Positions 34,426 through 44,552 of a stretch of 64,000 nucleotides of DNA are shown in pieces; within the stretch, counting starts at the first letter, position 1; each line of letters begins with the position of its first letter. Location: NCBI RefSeq assembly GCF_001658025.2, contig NZ_CP014007.2, forward strand, positions 5,022,001 through 5,086,000. Reading direction: 5' to 3'. Source of the stretch: Kosakonia oryzae (GTDB taxonomy: Bacteria; Pseudomonadota; Gammaproteobacteria; Enterobacterales; Enterobacteriaceae). The position numbers and the translations under genes are program-made. The notes below the pieces were generated by a model. The model had not been told where the DNA came from and made no database searches. It worked only from the letters and a program-made list of their open reading frames with translations.

Positions 34426-37251
34426 TTGGATAAGATAGAAGTACGGGGCGCCCGCACCCATAATCTCAAAAACATCAACCTCGTCATCCCGCGCGACAAA
34501 CTGATTGTCGTCACCGGGCTGTCGGGTTCTGGTAAGTCCTCACTGGCTTTCGACACGCTTTACGCCGAAGGACAGCGCCGCTACGTTGAATCGCTTTCCG
34601 CCTATGCCCGTCAGTTTTTATCGCTGATGGAAAAACCGGACGTTGACCATATTGAAGGTCTGTCGCCGGCGATCTCGATTGAGCAGAAATCAACCTCGCA
34701 CAACCCGCGTTCCACCGTCGGGACCATTACCGAGATCCACGACTATTTGCGTCTGCTCTACGCCCGTGTTGGCGAGCCGCGCTGTCCGGATCACGATGTG
34801 CCGCTGGCGGCGCAAACCGTCAGCCAGATGGTGGATAACGTGCTGTCGCAGCCGGAAGGCAAGCGCCTGATGCTGCTGGCACCGGTGATTAAAGAGCGTA
34901 AAGGCGAGCACACCAAAACGCTGGAAAACCTGGCAAGCCAGGGCTATATCCGCGCGCGTATCGACGGCGAAGTGTGCGACCTTTCCGATCCGCCAACGCT
35001 GGAACTGCAAAAGAAACACACCATTGAAGTGGTAATTGACCGCTTTAAAGTACGCAGCGATCTGGCGCAGCGCCTGGCGGAATCGTTTGAAACCGCGCTG
35101 GAACTCTCCGGCGGCACCGCTGTGGTCGCCGATATGGACGATGCCAGCGCGGAAGAGCTCCTGTTCTCCGCCAACTTTGCCTGCCCGATTTGCGGCTACA
35201 GCATGCGTGAACTGGAGCCGCGCCTGTTCTCGTTCAATAACCCGGCGGGCGCATGCCCGACCTGCGACGGCCTCGGCGTACAGCAATATTTTGACCCGGA
35301 CCGCGTGATCCAGAACCCGGAACTGTCGCTGGCTGGCGGCGCGATCCGCGGCTGGGATCGCCGTAATTTCTACTATTTCCAGATGCTGAAATCGCTGGCG
35401 GATCACTACAAATTCGATGTGGAAGCGCCGTGGGAAAGCCTGAATGACAGCGTGCGAAAAGTGGTGCTGTTCGGTTCCGGTAAAGAGTCAATTGAATTCA
35501 AATATATGAACGATCGCGGCGACACCTCCGTGCGTCGTCATCCGTTCGAAGGCGTGCTGCATAATATGGAGCGCCGCTACAAAGAGACGGAATCCAGCGC
35601 GGTGCGCGAAGAGTTGGCGAAATTTATCAGCAACCGCCCCTGCGCCTCCTGTGAAGGAACGCGTCTGCGTCGCGAAGCGCGTCATGTGTTCGTTGAAAAT
35701 ACGCCGCTGCCGACCATCTCCGACATGAGCATCGGCCATGCGATGGACTTCTTCAATAACCTGAAACTTTCCGGTCAGCGGGCGAAGATTGCCGAAAAAG
35801 TGCTGAAAGAGATTGGCGATCGCCTGAAGTTTCTCGTTAACGTCGGCCTGAACTACCTGACGCTTTCCCGCTCGGCGGAAACCCTCTCCGGCGGCGAAGC
35901 GCAGCGTATTCGTCTGGCGAGCCAGATTGGCGCCGGCCTGGTGGGCGTCATGTACGTGCTGGATGAGCCGTCCATCGGTCTGCACCAGCGCGACAACGAG
36001 CGCCTGCTCGGTACGCTGATCCACCTGCGTAATCTGGGGAACACGGTGATTGTCGTCGAACACGACGAAGATGCCATCCGCGCGGCCGACCACGTGATTG
36101 ATATCGGTCCTGGCGCGGGCGTGCATGGCGGCCAGGTCGTCGCGGAAGGGACGCTCAAAGATATTATGGCGGTGCCGGAATCATTGACCGGCCAGTACAT
36201 GAGCGGCAAACGTAAAATTGAGCTGCCGAAACAGCGCGTGAACGCCGATCCGGAAAAAATGCTCAAGCTGACCGGCGCACGTGGCAACAACCTGAAAAAT
36301 GTCACCCTGACGCTGCCGGTGGGTCTGTTCACCTGTATCACCGGCGTTTCCGGTTCCGGGAAATCGACGCTGATCAACGATACGCTGTTTCCGATCGCCC
36401 AGCGCCAGCTCAACGGCGCCACCATCGCGGAACCTGCGCCGTACCGCGATATTCAGGGGCTGGAACATTTCGACAAAGTGATCGACATCGACCAGAGCCC
36501 GATTGGCCGTACGCCGCGCTCCAACCCGGCAACCTATACGGGCGTCTTTACACCAGTGCGCGAACTGTTCGCCGGGGTGCCGGAATCACGCTCGCGCGGC
36601 TACACGCCAGGGCGCTTCAGCTTTAACGTGCGCGGTGGCCGCTGCGAAGCCTGTCAGGGCGACGGCGTTATCAAAGTGGAGATGCACTTCCTGCCGGATA
36701 TTTATGTGCCGTGCGATCAGTGCAAAGGCAAACGCTATAACCGCGAAACGCTGGAGATCAAATACAAAGGCAAAACCATCCATGAAGTGCTGGATATGAC
36801 CATCGAAGAAGCTCGTGAATTCTTTGATGCCGTTCCGGCGCTGGCGCGTAAGTTACAAACGCTGATGGATGTCGGGCTGACCTATATTCGTCTGGGACAG
36901 TCGGCCACCACGCTCTCCGGCGGCGAGGCGCAGCGCGTGAAACTGGCGCGCGAGTTGTCGAAACGCGGCACCGGGCAAACGCTCTATATCCTCGATGAAC
37001 CGACGACCGGTCTGCACTTTGCCGATATCCAGCAGTTGCTGGACGTGCTGCATCAGTTGCGCGATCAGGGTAATACCATCGTGGTGATTGAGCACAACCT
37101 GGACGTGATTAAAACGGCGGACTGGATTGTCGATCTCGGCCCGGAAGGGGGCAGCGGCGGCGGTGAAATCCTCGTTGCCGGTACGCCGGAAACCGTCGCC
37201 GAATGCGAAGCCTCGCACACGGCGCGATTCCTTAAACCGATGCTGAAATAG
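34426..37251 (+). CDS. uvrA: Excinuclease ABC subunit A
   Basis: 941 residues if started at the TTG at 34426, which aligns with the Met of E. coli '[13 protein letters not shown]'; the codon before GAT AAG is TTG here. The in-frame GTG at 34417 has its purine run too close to serve it. Two ABC modules with Walker A 'GLSGSGKSS' and 'GVSGSGKST', two 'LSGGEAQR' signatures, and zinc-binding CxxC pairs ('CPICGY'...'CPTCDG', 'CEACQG'...'CDQCKG'). UvrA finds bulky DNA lesions and loads UvrB for nucleotide excision repair. Controlled by the LexA box upstream. Its stop is three bases from the end of the convergent yjbR. Confidence 0.97.
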   Translation: MDKIEVRGARTHNLKNINLVIPRDKLIVVTGLSGSGKSSLAFDTLYAEGQRRYVESLSAYARQFLSLMEKPDVDHIEGLSPAISIEQKSTSHNPRSTVGTITEIHDYLRLLYARVGEPRCPDHDVPLAAQTVSQMVDNVLSQPEGKRLMLLAPVIKERKGEHTKTLENLASQGYIRARIDGEVCDLSDPPTLELQKKHTIEVVIDRFKVRSDLAQRLAESFETALELSGGTAVVADMDDASAEELLFSANFACPICGYSMRELEPRLFSFNNPAGACPTCDGLGVQQYFDPDRVIQNPELSLAGGAIRGWDRRNFYYFQMLKSLADHYKFDVEAPWESLNDSVRKVVLFGSGKESIEFKYMNDRGDTSVRRHPFEGVLHNMERRYKETESSAVREELAKFISNRPCASCEGTRLRREARHVFVENTPLPTISDMSIGHAMDFFNNLKLSGQRAKIAEKVLKEIGDRLKFLVNVGLNYLTLSRSAETLSGGEAQRIRLASQIGAGLVGVMYVLDEPSIGLHQRDNERLLGTLIHLRNLGNTVIVVEHDEDAIRAADHVIDIGPGAGVHGGQVVAEGTLKDIMAVPESLTGQYMSGKRKIELPKQRVNADPEKMLKLTGARGNNLKNVTLTLPVGLFTCITGVSGSGKSTLINDTLFPIAQRQLNGATIAEPAPYRDIQGLEHFDKVIDIDQSPIGRTPRSNPATYTGVFTPVRELFAGVPESRSRGYTPGRFSFNVRGGRCEACQGDGVIKVEMHFLPDIYVPCDQCKGKRYNRETLEIKYKGKTIHEVLDMTIEEAREFFDAVPALARKLQTLMDVGLTYIRLGQSATTLSGGEAQRVKLARELSKRGTGQTLYILDEPTTGLHFADIQQLLDVLHQLRDQGNTIVVIEHNLDVIKTADWIVDLGPEGGSGGGEILVAGTPETVAECEASHTARFLKPMLK

Positions 37252-37254
37252 CGG

Positions 37255-37623
37255 CTACGAGCGGGTTGATCCTTCATAAAGCTGGTGCCGGATATTTTCC
37301 GGTACCAGCTCCATCGCCTGCTGATACGAAGCGTCCACCAGATAGTAAATCTGCGAATCAGGCAGCGAACCGTCGAGATATACCGAGCTCCAGTGCGCTT
37401 TATTCAGATGGCGGCTTGGGCGCACATCTTCATGCTGCTGACGCAGCAGTTCCGCCAGTTCCGGGCTGGTTTTCAACGACACCACCGGGCGACCGTCCAC
37501 CTCTTTCACCATCGCAAACAGCACATCTGAGACCTTGATTTGCGTGGCTTTCCAGTCGCTGTGCACACTTTGTTCCGCACCAGGCCTGGACATGCAATAC
37601 TGCAGCAACTCCGAAATTGTCAT
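37255..37623 (-). CDS. yjbR: MmcQ/YjbR family DNA-binding protein
   Basis: 122 residues from the ATG at 37623, colinear with E. coli YjbR ('MTISELLQYCMSRPGAEQSV', 'HWSSVYLDGSLPDSQIYYLV'). A CyaY-like fold with proposed double-stranded DNA binding; biological role not known. Only two bases separate it from the upstream yjbQ stop, so both are cotranscribed. The C-terminus ('NIRHQLYEGSTRS') differs from E. coli and ends three bases from uvrA without room for a terminator. Confidence 0.93.
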   Translation of the reverse strand: MTISELLQYCMSRPGAEQSVHSDWKATQIKVSDVLFAMVKEVDGRPVVSLKTSPELAELLRQQHEDVRPSRHLNKAHWSSVYLDGSLPDSQIYYLVDASYQQAMELVPENIRHQLYEGSTRS

Positions 37624-37625
37624 CT

Positions 37626-38042
37626 TTATTCCCCTTGTAGTGTCGCGATAATCGTGCGCGACCCGCCGTGGATACGATGCTCTCCCAGCCAGATCCCCTG
37701 CCACGTTCCTAACTGCACGCGCCCATTCCTGACCGGCAGCAGCAGTGAAACACCCAATGTTGAGGATTTGATATGCGAGGGCATATCATCCGGCCCCTCG
37801 TAGTCGTGCTTATAGGGTGCATTGTCCGGCACTGCGTGTAAAAAGTGGCGCTCCATATCGTCGCGCACCGTGGGATCACAATTTTCATTCAGGGTAAGGG
37901 AAGCTGACGTGTGCATCAGCAACAGATGCAACAAACCCACCTGCACGCGGGGAAGTTCGCGAATTTGCTCCAGCACTTCATCAGTGACCAGGTGAAACCC
38001 GCGCGATTTCGCGCCGAGCGTAAGCGTCTGTTGATACCACAT
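37626..38042 (-). CDS. yjbQ: UPF0047 family protein YjbQ
   Basis: 138 residues, same length as E. coli YjbQ, start at 38042 with an AAGGAAC site. Conserved '[18 protein letters not shown]', 'DDMERHF' and '[13 protein letters not shown]' of the family, which has weak thiamine-phosphate synthase activity in reported work; physiological role unclear. Lies 69 bases downstream of aphA and two bases upstream of yjbR. Confidence 0.94.
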   Translation of the reverse strand: MWYQQTLTLGAKSRGFHLVTDEVLEQIRELPRVQVGLLHLLLMHTSASLTLNENCDPTVRDDMERHFLHAVPDNAPYKHDYEGPDDMPSHIKSSTLGVSLLLPVRNGRVQLGTWQGIWLGEHRIHGGSRTIIATLQGE

Positions 38043-38111
38043 CGACTGTTCCTTCTGCAAAGAGGCCGTTTTTAAGTGTGCTGCAAATCGGCAAAAGGGC
38101 AAATCCGGCGC

Positions 38112-38822
38112 TTAAAACTCTGAATCGACGATCACCTCTTCCCCCATAGCACCTGCTTGCGGCAATGGCTTATAGGTGGAATTCGCGGCACGCAGAATGC
38201 GGATTGGCCGGGCTTCGCTCGCACGCGCGGCGGCGATATCGCTGTCCGAGTCGCCGTAGAAAATGCGGATGTGCTTCTCCTTCAGCCACTGAATTTTGGT
38301 GTTCTGCCCTGGTTGATCACCGGCAAAAATCACCGGATTCATGTTCGCGGCCGGGATCAGAAAATCCTCCTGCAACGTTTTCGTCACGGTTTCCGTTTTT
38401 GTCTGGCTGCGGCCGGTAATGAAAAAGATGCTGTCGCCGCGTTTCACATGCATGGCGATTAACTGACGCGCCACCTCTTTGGGAATGCTGAATGCATCCC
38501 AGCCGTTATTCATTTTTTCCCAGAACGCCGGGTTGTGCAGATAATCATCGCTCTCCGGGGACCAGGTTTTCTTGCCGCGCCAGAAACCGGGGCTGGAGAA
38601 GAGTACCGTATCGTCGATATCAAACCCGACCGTCATTGGCGGGCGCTCCACCAAAGAGCTTTCAATTTGCGCCACAGAAACCCAGTGAACCGGTGCCTGC
38701 TCGGCCAGTTTGATGATGTTGGTGCCATCCGCAACCGGAGAAGGTGCGGAGGCGTAAACCGCAAGGCTACCTGAAGCCAGCCATAAACAGGCGGCGCCGA
38801 AAAGGCGAGTGATCGTTCGCAT
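38112..38822 (-). CDS. aphA: Class B acid phosphatase
   Basis: 236 residues. Signal peptide ends near 'AVYASA'. DDDD-superfamily motifs: '[14 protein letters not shown]' (nucleophile and acid/base Asp), '[12 protein letters not shown]', the lysine of '[10 protein letters not shown]', and '[13 protein letters not shown]'. A periplasmic, magnesium-dependent tetrameric phosphatase that hydrolyses nucleotides and other monoesters. Position between yjbQ and tyrB is as in E. coli. Confidence 0.96.
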   Translation of the reverse strand: MRTITRLFGAACLWLASGSLAVYASAPSPVADGTNIIKLAEQAPVHWVSVAQIESSLVERPPMTVGFDIDDTVLFSSPGFWRGKKTWSPESDDYLHNPAFWEKMNNGWDAFSIPKEVARQLIAMHVKRGDSIFFITGRSQTKTETVTKTLQEDFLIPAANMNPVIFAGDQPGQNTKIQWLKEKHIRIFYGDSDSDIAAARASEARPIRILRAANSTYKPLPQAGAMGEEVIVDSEF

Positions 38823-38965
38823 CTTTATCCCTAAATTATCAGTTCGTTATATTCATAAATAGTGCGAATGGTCGAAATGTTATCCGACCTTAACCCTGGC
38901 GGCAGATGAAACAAAGGATTTTCTGCGAATTACGCGGATAATGAGAGAAAACGTGGGGATAATGA

Positions 38966-38987
38966 CCTTCTGCCCGTGGGCAGAAGG
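38966..38987 (-). terminator. Stem-loop downstream of tyrB
   Basis: Perfect inverted repeat CCTTCTGCCC/GGGCAGAAGG, 29 bases past the tyrB stop. The T-run on the minus strand is weak, so termination efficiency is uncertain. Confidence 0.55.
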
Positions 38988-39015
38988 CCAGGGAAACTAA
39001 AAAGTGAGCGGGTGC

Positions 39016-40209
39016 TTACATTACTGCGGCGAATGCTTGTGCCACGCGTTGCACGTTGCGGCTGTTCAGACCGGCAACACACATGCGACCGCTGGCGATC
39101 AGGTAAACGCCAAACTCCTCGCGCAGACGATCGACCTGCGCCGCGCTCAGTCCGGTGTAGCTGAACATCCCGCGCTGCTTAAGCAGGTAGTCGAAATCCC
39201 CGCCCGGCACGGCTTCACTCAGCACCTGTACCAGTTGCTGGCGCATCGCCTGAATGCGCGTGCGCATTGTTTCCACTTCCTTCAGCCAGAGCGCCCGTAA
39301 CGTCGCGTCACCGAGCACGGTCGCCACCAGTTGCGCACCAAAATTTGGCGGGCTGGAGTAGTTACGACGGACGGTGGCTTTCAGTTGTCCCAGCACGCGA
39401 CCTGCGGCTTCGCTATCTTCACACACCACGGAAAGGCCGCCGACACGCTCGCCATACAGGGAGAAAATTTTGGAGAACGAGTTGCTGACCAACGCAGGCA
39501 TCCCGGCGCTGGCAATCGCGCGGATAGCGTAAGCGTCTTCTTCCATACCTGCGCCAAAGCCCTGGTAAGCGATGTCGAGGAACGGGATCAAATTGCGCGC
39601 TTTCAGCACGCCGACCACCTCGTCCCACTGGGCGTTAGTCAGATCCGCGCCGGTCGGGTTATGGCAGCACGGATGCAGTAACACAATGCTCTGTTCCGGC
39701 AGGGTATTCAGTTTTTCCACCAGCGCCGGGAAACGTACGCCGTTGGTCTCATCGTCATACCAGGGGTAAGTGCTTACTTCGAATCCAGCGCCTTCAAAAA
39801 TGGCGATGTGGTTTTCCCAGGTCGGATCGCTGACCCAGACGCCGGAGTTGGGGAAGTAGCGTTTCAGGAAATCCGCGCCGACTTTCAGTGCGCCGGAACC
39901 GCCCAGCGTCTGGATAGTTGCCACGCGGTTTTGCGCCAGCACCGGGTGATCGGCGCCAAACAGCAGCGGCGCAATGGAGTGACGATAGCTGTTCAGCCCT
40001 TCCATCGGCAGATAGAGCGATGCGCCGTGCGGTTGCGCATTCAGGCGCGTTTCGGCTTCAGCCACCGCTTGCAGGCGCGGAATGATGCCATCTTCGTTGT
40101 AATACAACCCGATGCTGAGGTTAATTTTGTCGCTTCTGGGATCTTCTTTAAAACGCTCCATGAGGGAGAGAATCGGGTCGCCAGCGTAGGCGTCAACTTT
40201 TTGAAACAC
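39016..40209 (-). CDS. tyrB: Aromatic amino acid aminotransferase
   Basis: 397 residues, starting at a GTG at 40209 (GTG TTT CAA AAA) that aligns with the ATG of E. coli '[12 protein letters not shown]'; a GGAG lies 9 bases upstream. Fold type I PLP enzyme: Schiff-base lysine in '[16 protein letters not shown]', cofactor residues in '[12 protein letters not shown]' and '[11 protein letters not shown]', substrate arginine in '[11 protein letters not shown]'. Last step of tyrosine and phenylalanine synthesis and a contributor to leucine. A TGTAAA half-site of TyrR type is visible upstream but the second half is not convincing. Confidence 0.97.
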   Translation of the reverse strand: MFQKVDAYAGDPILSLMERFKEDPRSDKINLSIGLYYNEDGIIPRLQAVAEAETRLNAQPHGASLYLPMEGLNSYRHSIAPLLFGADHPVLAQNRVATIQTLGGSGALKVGADFLKRYFPNSGVWVSDPTWENHIAIFEGAGFEVSTYPWYDDETNGVRFPALVEKLNTLPEQSIVLLHPCCHNPTGADLTNAQWDEVVGVLKARNLIPFLDIAYQGFGAGMEEDAYAIRAIASAGMPALVSNSFSKIFSLYGERVGGLSVVCEDSEAAGRVLGQLKATVRRNYSSPPNFGAQLVATVLGDATLRALWLKEVETMRTRIQAMRQQLVQVLSEAVPGGDFDYLLKQRGMFSYTGLSAAQVDRLREEFGVYLIASGRMCVAGLNSRNVQRVAQAFAAVM

Positions 40210-40314
40210 GCGTGTATTCTCCAGGTTTACAGTCGGCCAGACCCACACAATAAACCGGAAGCCGGGGAAGATCGAGAGGGGTAGCGCTTTCCCGTGCAGG
40301 AAAGCGCAAAACGT

Positions 40315-41394
40315 TTAGTCGAGGTACTTCAGTGACGCCCTGGCGGTCAGGCGCGTTATAAGTTCGTAAGCACTCACTTTGGTGATGGCAGCGATACGTT
40401 CGACGGGCAAACCTTCGCCCCACAGCACCACGCTATCACCGACGCGCTCACGCGCATCCGGGCCGAGATCGATACAAATCATGTCCATTGCCACGCGGCC
40501 AACGATCGGCACTTCGCGTCCGTTGACCAGCACGGGCGTGCCGGAAGGCGCAGCGCGCGGATAACCGTCACCATATCCCATCGCCACCACACCTAAGCAG
40601 GTGTCGCGCGCGCTTTCCCAGGTACCGCCGTAACCGACCGCGTCTCCTGATTTGTGGTCGCGCACGGCAATCAGCGTGGAAGTCAGCGTCATCACCGGCT
40701 GAAAGCCGAAATCCGCTCCCCACGGTCTGTTCTCCAGCGGCGAAACACCATAGAGAATGATGCCGGGGCGCACGGCATCAAAGTGCGACTGCGGCCACAG
40801 CAAAGTGCCGCCAGAAGCGGCAATCGAACGCAGGCCCGGTTTACCTTCGGTAAAGGTGGTAAAAATATCCAACTGGCGTTCCGTTACGCCGCACTCCGGT
40901 TCATCGGCGCGGGCAAAGTGGCTGGCGAAGTTCACCGGCTGGCGGACGTTTTTGCAGCCGGAGAGACGCGCGTAAAACGCCTCAGCTTCATGAGGATGCA
41001 CGCCAAGACGATGCATGCCAGTATCCAGTTTCATCCACACCGTGACCGGCGCAGGCAGCGTGGCCGTTTCCAGCGCCTCCAGTTGCCAGGGGCTATGGAT
41101 CACCGTTTCGAGTTGCTGTTCTGCCAGCACGGGCAAATCGCTGGCGGCGAAAAAACCTTCCAGCAACAGGATCGGTTGTGTGATTCCCCCTGCGCGCAGT
41201 TGCAGGGCTTCTTCGAGACGGGCAACGCCAAAAGCGTCGGCATCGGGGAGCGTTCGCGCGGTCTCTACGAGACCGTGTCCATAGGCGTTCGCTTTCACGA
41301 CTGCAACCAGTCGGCTGGCGGGAGCCAGCTCGCGCAGACGTTGCAGATTGTGTCGCAGAGCGCGGCGGTTAACTACTACGGTTGCCGCTTGCAT
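40315..41394 (-). CDS. alr: Biosynthetic alanine racemase
   Basis: 359 residues from the ATG at 41394, the same length as E. coli Alr. PLP lysine in '[12 protein letters not shown]', second catalytic base tyrosine in '[10 protein letters not shown]', and 'MDMICIDLG'. It makes D-alanine for peptidoglycan. A start four codons upstream (41406) is possible but unlikely. In E. coli alr is the constitutive enzyme and follows dnaB, as here. Confidence 0.97.
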   Translation of the reverse strand: MQAATVVVNRRALRHNLQRLRELAPASRLVAVVKANAYGHGLVETARTLPDADAFGVARLEEALQLRAGGITQPILLLEGFFAASDLPVLAEQQLETVIHSPWQLEALETATLPAPVTVWMKLDTGMHRLGVHPHEAEAFYARLSGCKNVRQPVNFASHFARADEPECGVTERQLDIFTTFTEGKPGLRSIAASGGTLLWPQSHFDAVRPGIILYGVSPLENRPWGADFGFQPVMTLTSTLIAVRDHKSGDAVGYGGTWESARDTCLGVVAMGYGDGYPRAAPSGTPVLVNGREVPIVGRVAMDMICIDLGPDARERVGDSVVLWGEGLPVERIAAITKVSAYELITRLTARASLKYLD

Positions 41395-41433
41395 GTTTTT
41401 CCTCAAAAAACAATTTTCTGAATCATTCGTGTT

Positions 41434-41515
41434 GCAGGAAGGCGACGAGCCCGGGAATCCCCAGGCCTTAGTAAACCTGGTGCCCGGGGTGGGCGGGCGC
41501 CGTCAACGCTCCTGC
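41434..41515. repeat. 82-bp imperfect palindrome between dnaB and alr
   Basis: Nested inverted repeats GCAGGA/TCCTGC, CCCGGG/CCCGGG and CCAGG/CCTGG around a CCTTAGTAAA centre fill most of the 142-base gap. Looks like an extragenic palindromic unit rather than a terminator, since no T-run follows. Confidence 0.5.
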
Positions 41516-41536
41516 GGCGCGAAGGATGACGAAAAT

Positions 41537-42943
41537 TTATTCATCGTCGTATTGTGGCCCGGCATAATTATCAAAACGTGACCACTGCCCGTTAAAGGTC
41601 AGACGTACCGTACCGATCGGCCCGTTACGCTGCTTACCAATAATGATTTCTGCAATGCCTTTTAAATCGCTGTTTTCGTGATAAACCTCGTCACGATAGA
41701 TAAACATGATTAAGTCGGCGTCCTGCTCGATAGAACCGGATTCACGCAGGTCGGAGTTGACCGGGCGTTTATCGGCGCGCTGTTCCAGAGAGCGGTTAAG
41801 CTGCGACAGCGCCACCACCGGCACGTGCAACTCTTTCGCCAGCGCTTTCAGCGAGCGGGAGATTTCGGCGATCTCCAGCGTACGGTTGTCGGAAAGCGAC
41901 GGCACGCGCATCAACTGAAGGTAGTCGATCATAATCAGGCCTATCCCGCCGTGCTCGCGGGCAATACGCCGCGCGCGTGAACGCACTTCCGTCGGTGTCA
42001 GGCCGGAAGAGTCATCAATGTAGATATTGCGTTTTTCCAGCAGGATCCCCATGGTGCCGGAGATGCGCGCCCAGTCTTCATCGTCAAGCTGGCCGGTACG
42101 GATGCGCGTCTGATCCACGCGCGACAGCGACGCCAGAGAACGCATCATAATCTGTTCTGATGGCATCTCCAGACTGAAGATAAGAACCGGTTTATCCTGC
42201 AACATCGCCGCATTTTCGACGAGATTCATGGCAAATGTTGTTTTACCCATCGATGGACGGGCGGCAACAATAATCAGATCCGACGGCTGCAAACCGGCCG
42301 TCTTTTTATTGAGATCTTCATAGCCAGTGTTTACGCCCGTGACGCCATCATGCGGCTGCTGGAAAAGCTGCTCGATGCGCGAAACGGTTGCCTCAAGCAC
42401 ATCGGCGATATTTTTTGGGCCTTCGTCTTTATTGGCGCGGCTTTCGGCAATCTTAAATACCCGCGATTCTGCCAGGTCGAGCAGATCTTCGCTGGTGCGC
42501 CCCTGCGGATCGAAACCGGCGTTAGCGATTTCATTGGCTACCGCGATCATCTCGCGAACGACAGCACGTTCACGCACGATATCGGCATAAGCGCTGATGT
42601 TCGCCGCACTTGGAGTATTTTTCGATAGCTCAGCCAGATAGGCAAAGCCCCCGACAATATCCAGCTGCCCTTGCAGTTCCAGCGATTCCGCCAGAGTGAT
42701 CAGGTCGATAGGTTTCCCCATCTCCTGCAAGCGATGCATCTCGGTAAAAATATGGCGGTGCGGACGGGTATAAAAGTCTTCGGCTACGACGCGCTCGGCG
42801 ACGTCGTCCCAGCGCTCATTATCCAGCATTAAACCGCCCAACACCGACTGCTCCGCTTCGATGGAATGTGGAGGCACTTTCATCCCCTCGACCTGTCTGT
42901 CAGGGGTTTCAGTCTGTTTGTTGAAGGGTTTATTTCCTGCCAT
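41537..42943 (-). CDS. dnaB: Replicative DNA helicase
   Basis: 468 residues (E. coli 471). N-terminal helical domain to about 170, linker helix, and a RecA-like motor with Walker A 'ARPSMGKTTFA', Walker B 'IGLIMIDYLQLM', and 'LSQLNRSLEQRADKRP', arginine finger region 'SDLRESGSIEQDADLIM'. The hexamer unwinds DNA ahead of the fork and interacts with DnaG and DnaC. No intein. Divergent from qorA with 59 bases between the starts. Confidence 0.98.
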   Translation of the reverse strand: MAGNKPFNKQTETPDRQVEGMKVPPHSIEAEQSVLGGLMLDNERWDDVAERVVAEDFYTRPHRHIFTEMHRLQEMGKPIDLITLAESLELQGQLDIVGGFAYLAELSKNTPSAANISAYADIVRERAVVREMIAVANEIANAGFDPQGRTSEDLLDLAESRVFKIAESRANKDEGPKNIADVLEATVSRIEQLFQQPHDGVTGVNTGYEDLNKKTAGLQPSDLIIVAARPSMGKTTFAMNLVENAAMLQDKPVLIFSLEMPSEQIMMRSLASLSRVDQTRIRTGQLDDEDWARISGTMGILLEKRNIYIDDSSGLTPTEVRSRARRIAREHGGIGLIMIDYLQLMRVPSLSDNRTLEIAEISRSLKALAKELHVPVVALSQLNRSLEQRADKRPVNSDLRESGSIEQDADLIMFIYRDEVYHENSDLKGIAEIIIGKQRNGPIGTVRLTFNGQWSRFDNYAGPQYDDE

Positions 42944-43002
42944 AGTGAATGGAGCTATCCGGGTTATGAATGGTTCGAAAGATTATCACATCAGGAGGAA
43001 GC

Positions 43003-43986
43003 ATGGCGACACGAATAGAATTTCACAAGCATGGCGGCCCCGACGTGCTCAGCGCGGTGGAATTTACCCCCGCAGCTCCGGCGGAAAACGAGGTGCAGGT
43101 GGAAAATAAAGCCATTGGCATCAACTACATCGACACCTACATTCGCAGCGGCTTATACCCGCCTCCCGCGTTGCCAAGCGGGCTGGGCACCGAAGCCGCA
43201 GGTGTGGTGAGTAAAGTCGGCAGTAATGTCACGCATATTAAGGTCGGCGATCGCGTGGTGTATGCGCAATCCGGGCTCGGCGCGTACAGTTCGGTGCATA
43301 ACGTTCTGGCAGACAAAGTGGCCGTCCTGCCAAACGCCATCTCCTTTGAACAAGCCGCCGCCTCGTTCCTGAAGGGGCTAACGGTGTTCTACCTGCTGCG
43401 CAAAACCTATGACATCAAACCCAATGAGATCTTTTTATTCCACGCAGCGGCGGGCGGTGTCGGGCTGATTGCCTGTCAGTGGGCGAAAGCGCTGGGCGCG
43501 AAGCTTATCGGCACCGTAGGTTCGGCGCAAAAAGCGCAGCGTGCACTGCAAGCCGGCGCCTGGCAGGTGATCAACTACAGCGAAGAGAATGTGGTTGAAC
43601 GTGTTAAAGCGCTGACCGACGGGAAAAGGGTCAGTGTGGTATATGACTCGGTGGGTAAAGATACCTGGGAAATTTCCCTCGACTGCCTGCATCGTCGTGG
43701 GTTGATGGTCAGCTTCGGCAACTCCTCCGGGCCGGTCACCGGCGTGAACCTGGGTATTCTCAACCAGAAGGGCTCCCTTTATGCTACCCGCCCTTCCCTG
43801 AACGGCTACATCACCACCCGCGAAGAGCTACAGGAAGCCAGCAATGAGCTGTTCTCGCTGATCGCCAGCGGGGTGATTAAAGTGGATGTGGCCGACAACC
43901 AGAAGTTCGCGCTGAAAGATGCGCAACGGGCGCATGAAGCGCTGGAGAGCCGGGCCACGCAAGGCTCAAGCCTGCTGATCCCGTGA
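43003..43986 (+). CDS. qorA: NADPH-dependent quinone oxidoreductase
   Basis: 327 residues from the ATG at 43003 (AGGAGG site), same length as E. coli QorA. Zinc-independent medium-chain dehydrogenase/reductase: 'SGLGTEAAGVVSKVGSNV', nucleotide-binding 'HAAAGGVGLIACQWAKALGA'. Reduces quinones with NADPH in the cytosol. The frame opens 11 codons earlier but without a ribosome site. Confidence 0.96.
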   Translation: MATRIEFHKHGGPDVLSAVEFTPAAPAENEVQVENKAIGINYIDTYIRSGLYPPPALPSGLGTEAAGVVSKVGSNVTHIKVGDRVVYAQSGLGAYSSVHNVLADKVAVLPNAISFEQAAASFLKGLTVFYLLRKTYDIKPNEIFLFHAAAGGVGLIACQWAKALGAKLIGTVGSAQKAQRALQAGAWQVINYSEENVVERVKALTDGKRVSVVYDSVGKDTWEISLDCLHRRGLMVSFGNSSGPVTGVNLGILNQKGSLYATRPSLNGYITTREELQEASNELFSLIASGVIKVDVADNQKFALKDAQRAHEALESRATQGSSLLIP

Positions 43987-44006
43987 GGTAAGACTCAGAA
44001 AGAATT

Positions 44007-44038
44007 AGGGCTTCCCGCAGGAAGCCCTTTCTTTTTTT
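44007..44038 (+). terminator. Terminator of qorA
   Basis: AGGGCTTCC/GGAAGCCCT, CGCA loop, followed by a T-rich tract. Confidence 0.9.
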
Positions 44039-44175
44039 AGTTCGGCTGCATTGTAGGGTACAGCGCGATGAATTCGTTAACGCCGCGATAGTGACAGATT
44101 TAATATCTAAATCCTATTCGGTTCTAAGCAATGCTGCTGGAAATGTCTCAGGGTTGTGACGAACCACTCAATACT

Positions 44176-44418
44176 TTAGTAACGCCAGCGGTTATTGCGT
44201 TGATAACGTGGAACCTTCGGCTCTTTGATGGTACGAATCACCCAGACTACCGCCACAGCCAGCAGCAGCCAGGGCAACAGCTTGATCATCAAAGCAAAAA
44301 GGCCGCCCAAAAACATGACTGCGGTGGCAACCAGCAGCGCGGCGATAATGCCGAGCAGCGAAACGCCGGTCACCAGCAACATGACAAAAAAGCCAATAAT
44401 AAACAGTAGTTCCAGCAT
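44176..44418 (-). CDS. pspG: Phage shock protein G
   Basis: 80 residues, start at 44418 with an AGGAG site. Two hydrophobic segments ('LLFIIGFFVMLLVTGVSLLG', 'FALMIKLLPWLLLAVAVVWV') and a basic tail ending 'RYQRNNRWRY', colinear with E. coli PspG. Inner membrane protein of the phage shock response; in E. coli it is transcribed by sigma-54 RNA polymerase with PspF. A matching promoter element is present upstream. Confidence 0.94.
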   Translation of the reverse strand: MLELLFIIGFFVMLLVTGVSLLGIIAALLVATAVMFLGGLFALMIKLLPWLLLAVAVVWVIRTIKEPKVPRYQRNNRWRY

Positions 44419-44452
44419 GATCTTCTCCTGGGAATCACTAATACCTTTTGCA

Positions 44453-44470
44453 TTACAAGAAGCATGCCAA
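44453..44470 (-). promoter_or_regulatory. Sigma-54-type promoter of pspG
   Basis: On the minus strand TTGGCATGCTTCTTGTAA: GG and GT are exactly 10 bases apart, as in TTGGCAC-N4/5-TTGC promoters, with T in place of the usual C at -12. It lies 35 bases upstream of the pspG start, as expected for a PspF-controlled gene. Confidence 0.6.
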
Positions 44471-44493
44471 AAATAATCTTTTGATTTTACAAT

Positions 44494-44520
44494 AAAAAAA
44501 CCCTGCAACGCTGTGCAGGG
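44494..44520 (-). terminator. Terminator of dusA
   Basis: CCCTGCA/TGCAGGG stem followed on the minus strand by seven Ts, 32 bases past the dusA stop and upstream of the pspG promoter. Confidence 0.87.
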
Positions 44521-44552
44521 CTTAGTGAATTTGACCATCTTTTAGTGAAATT

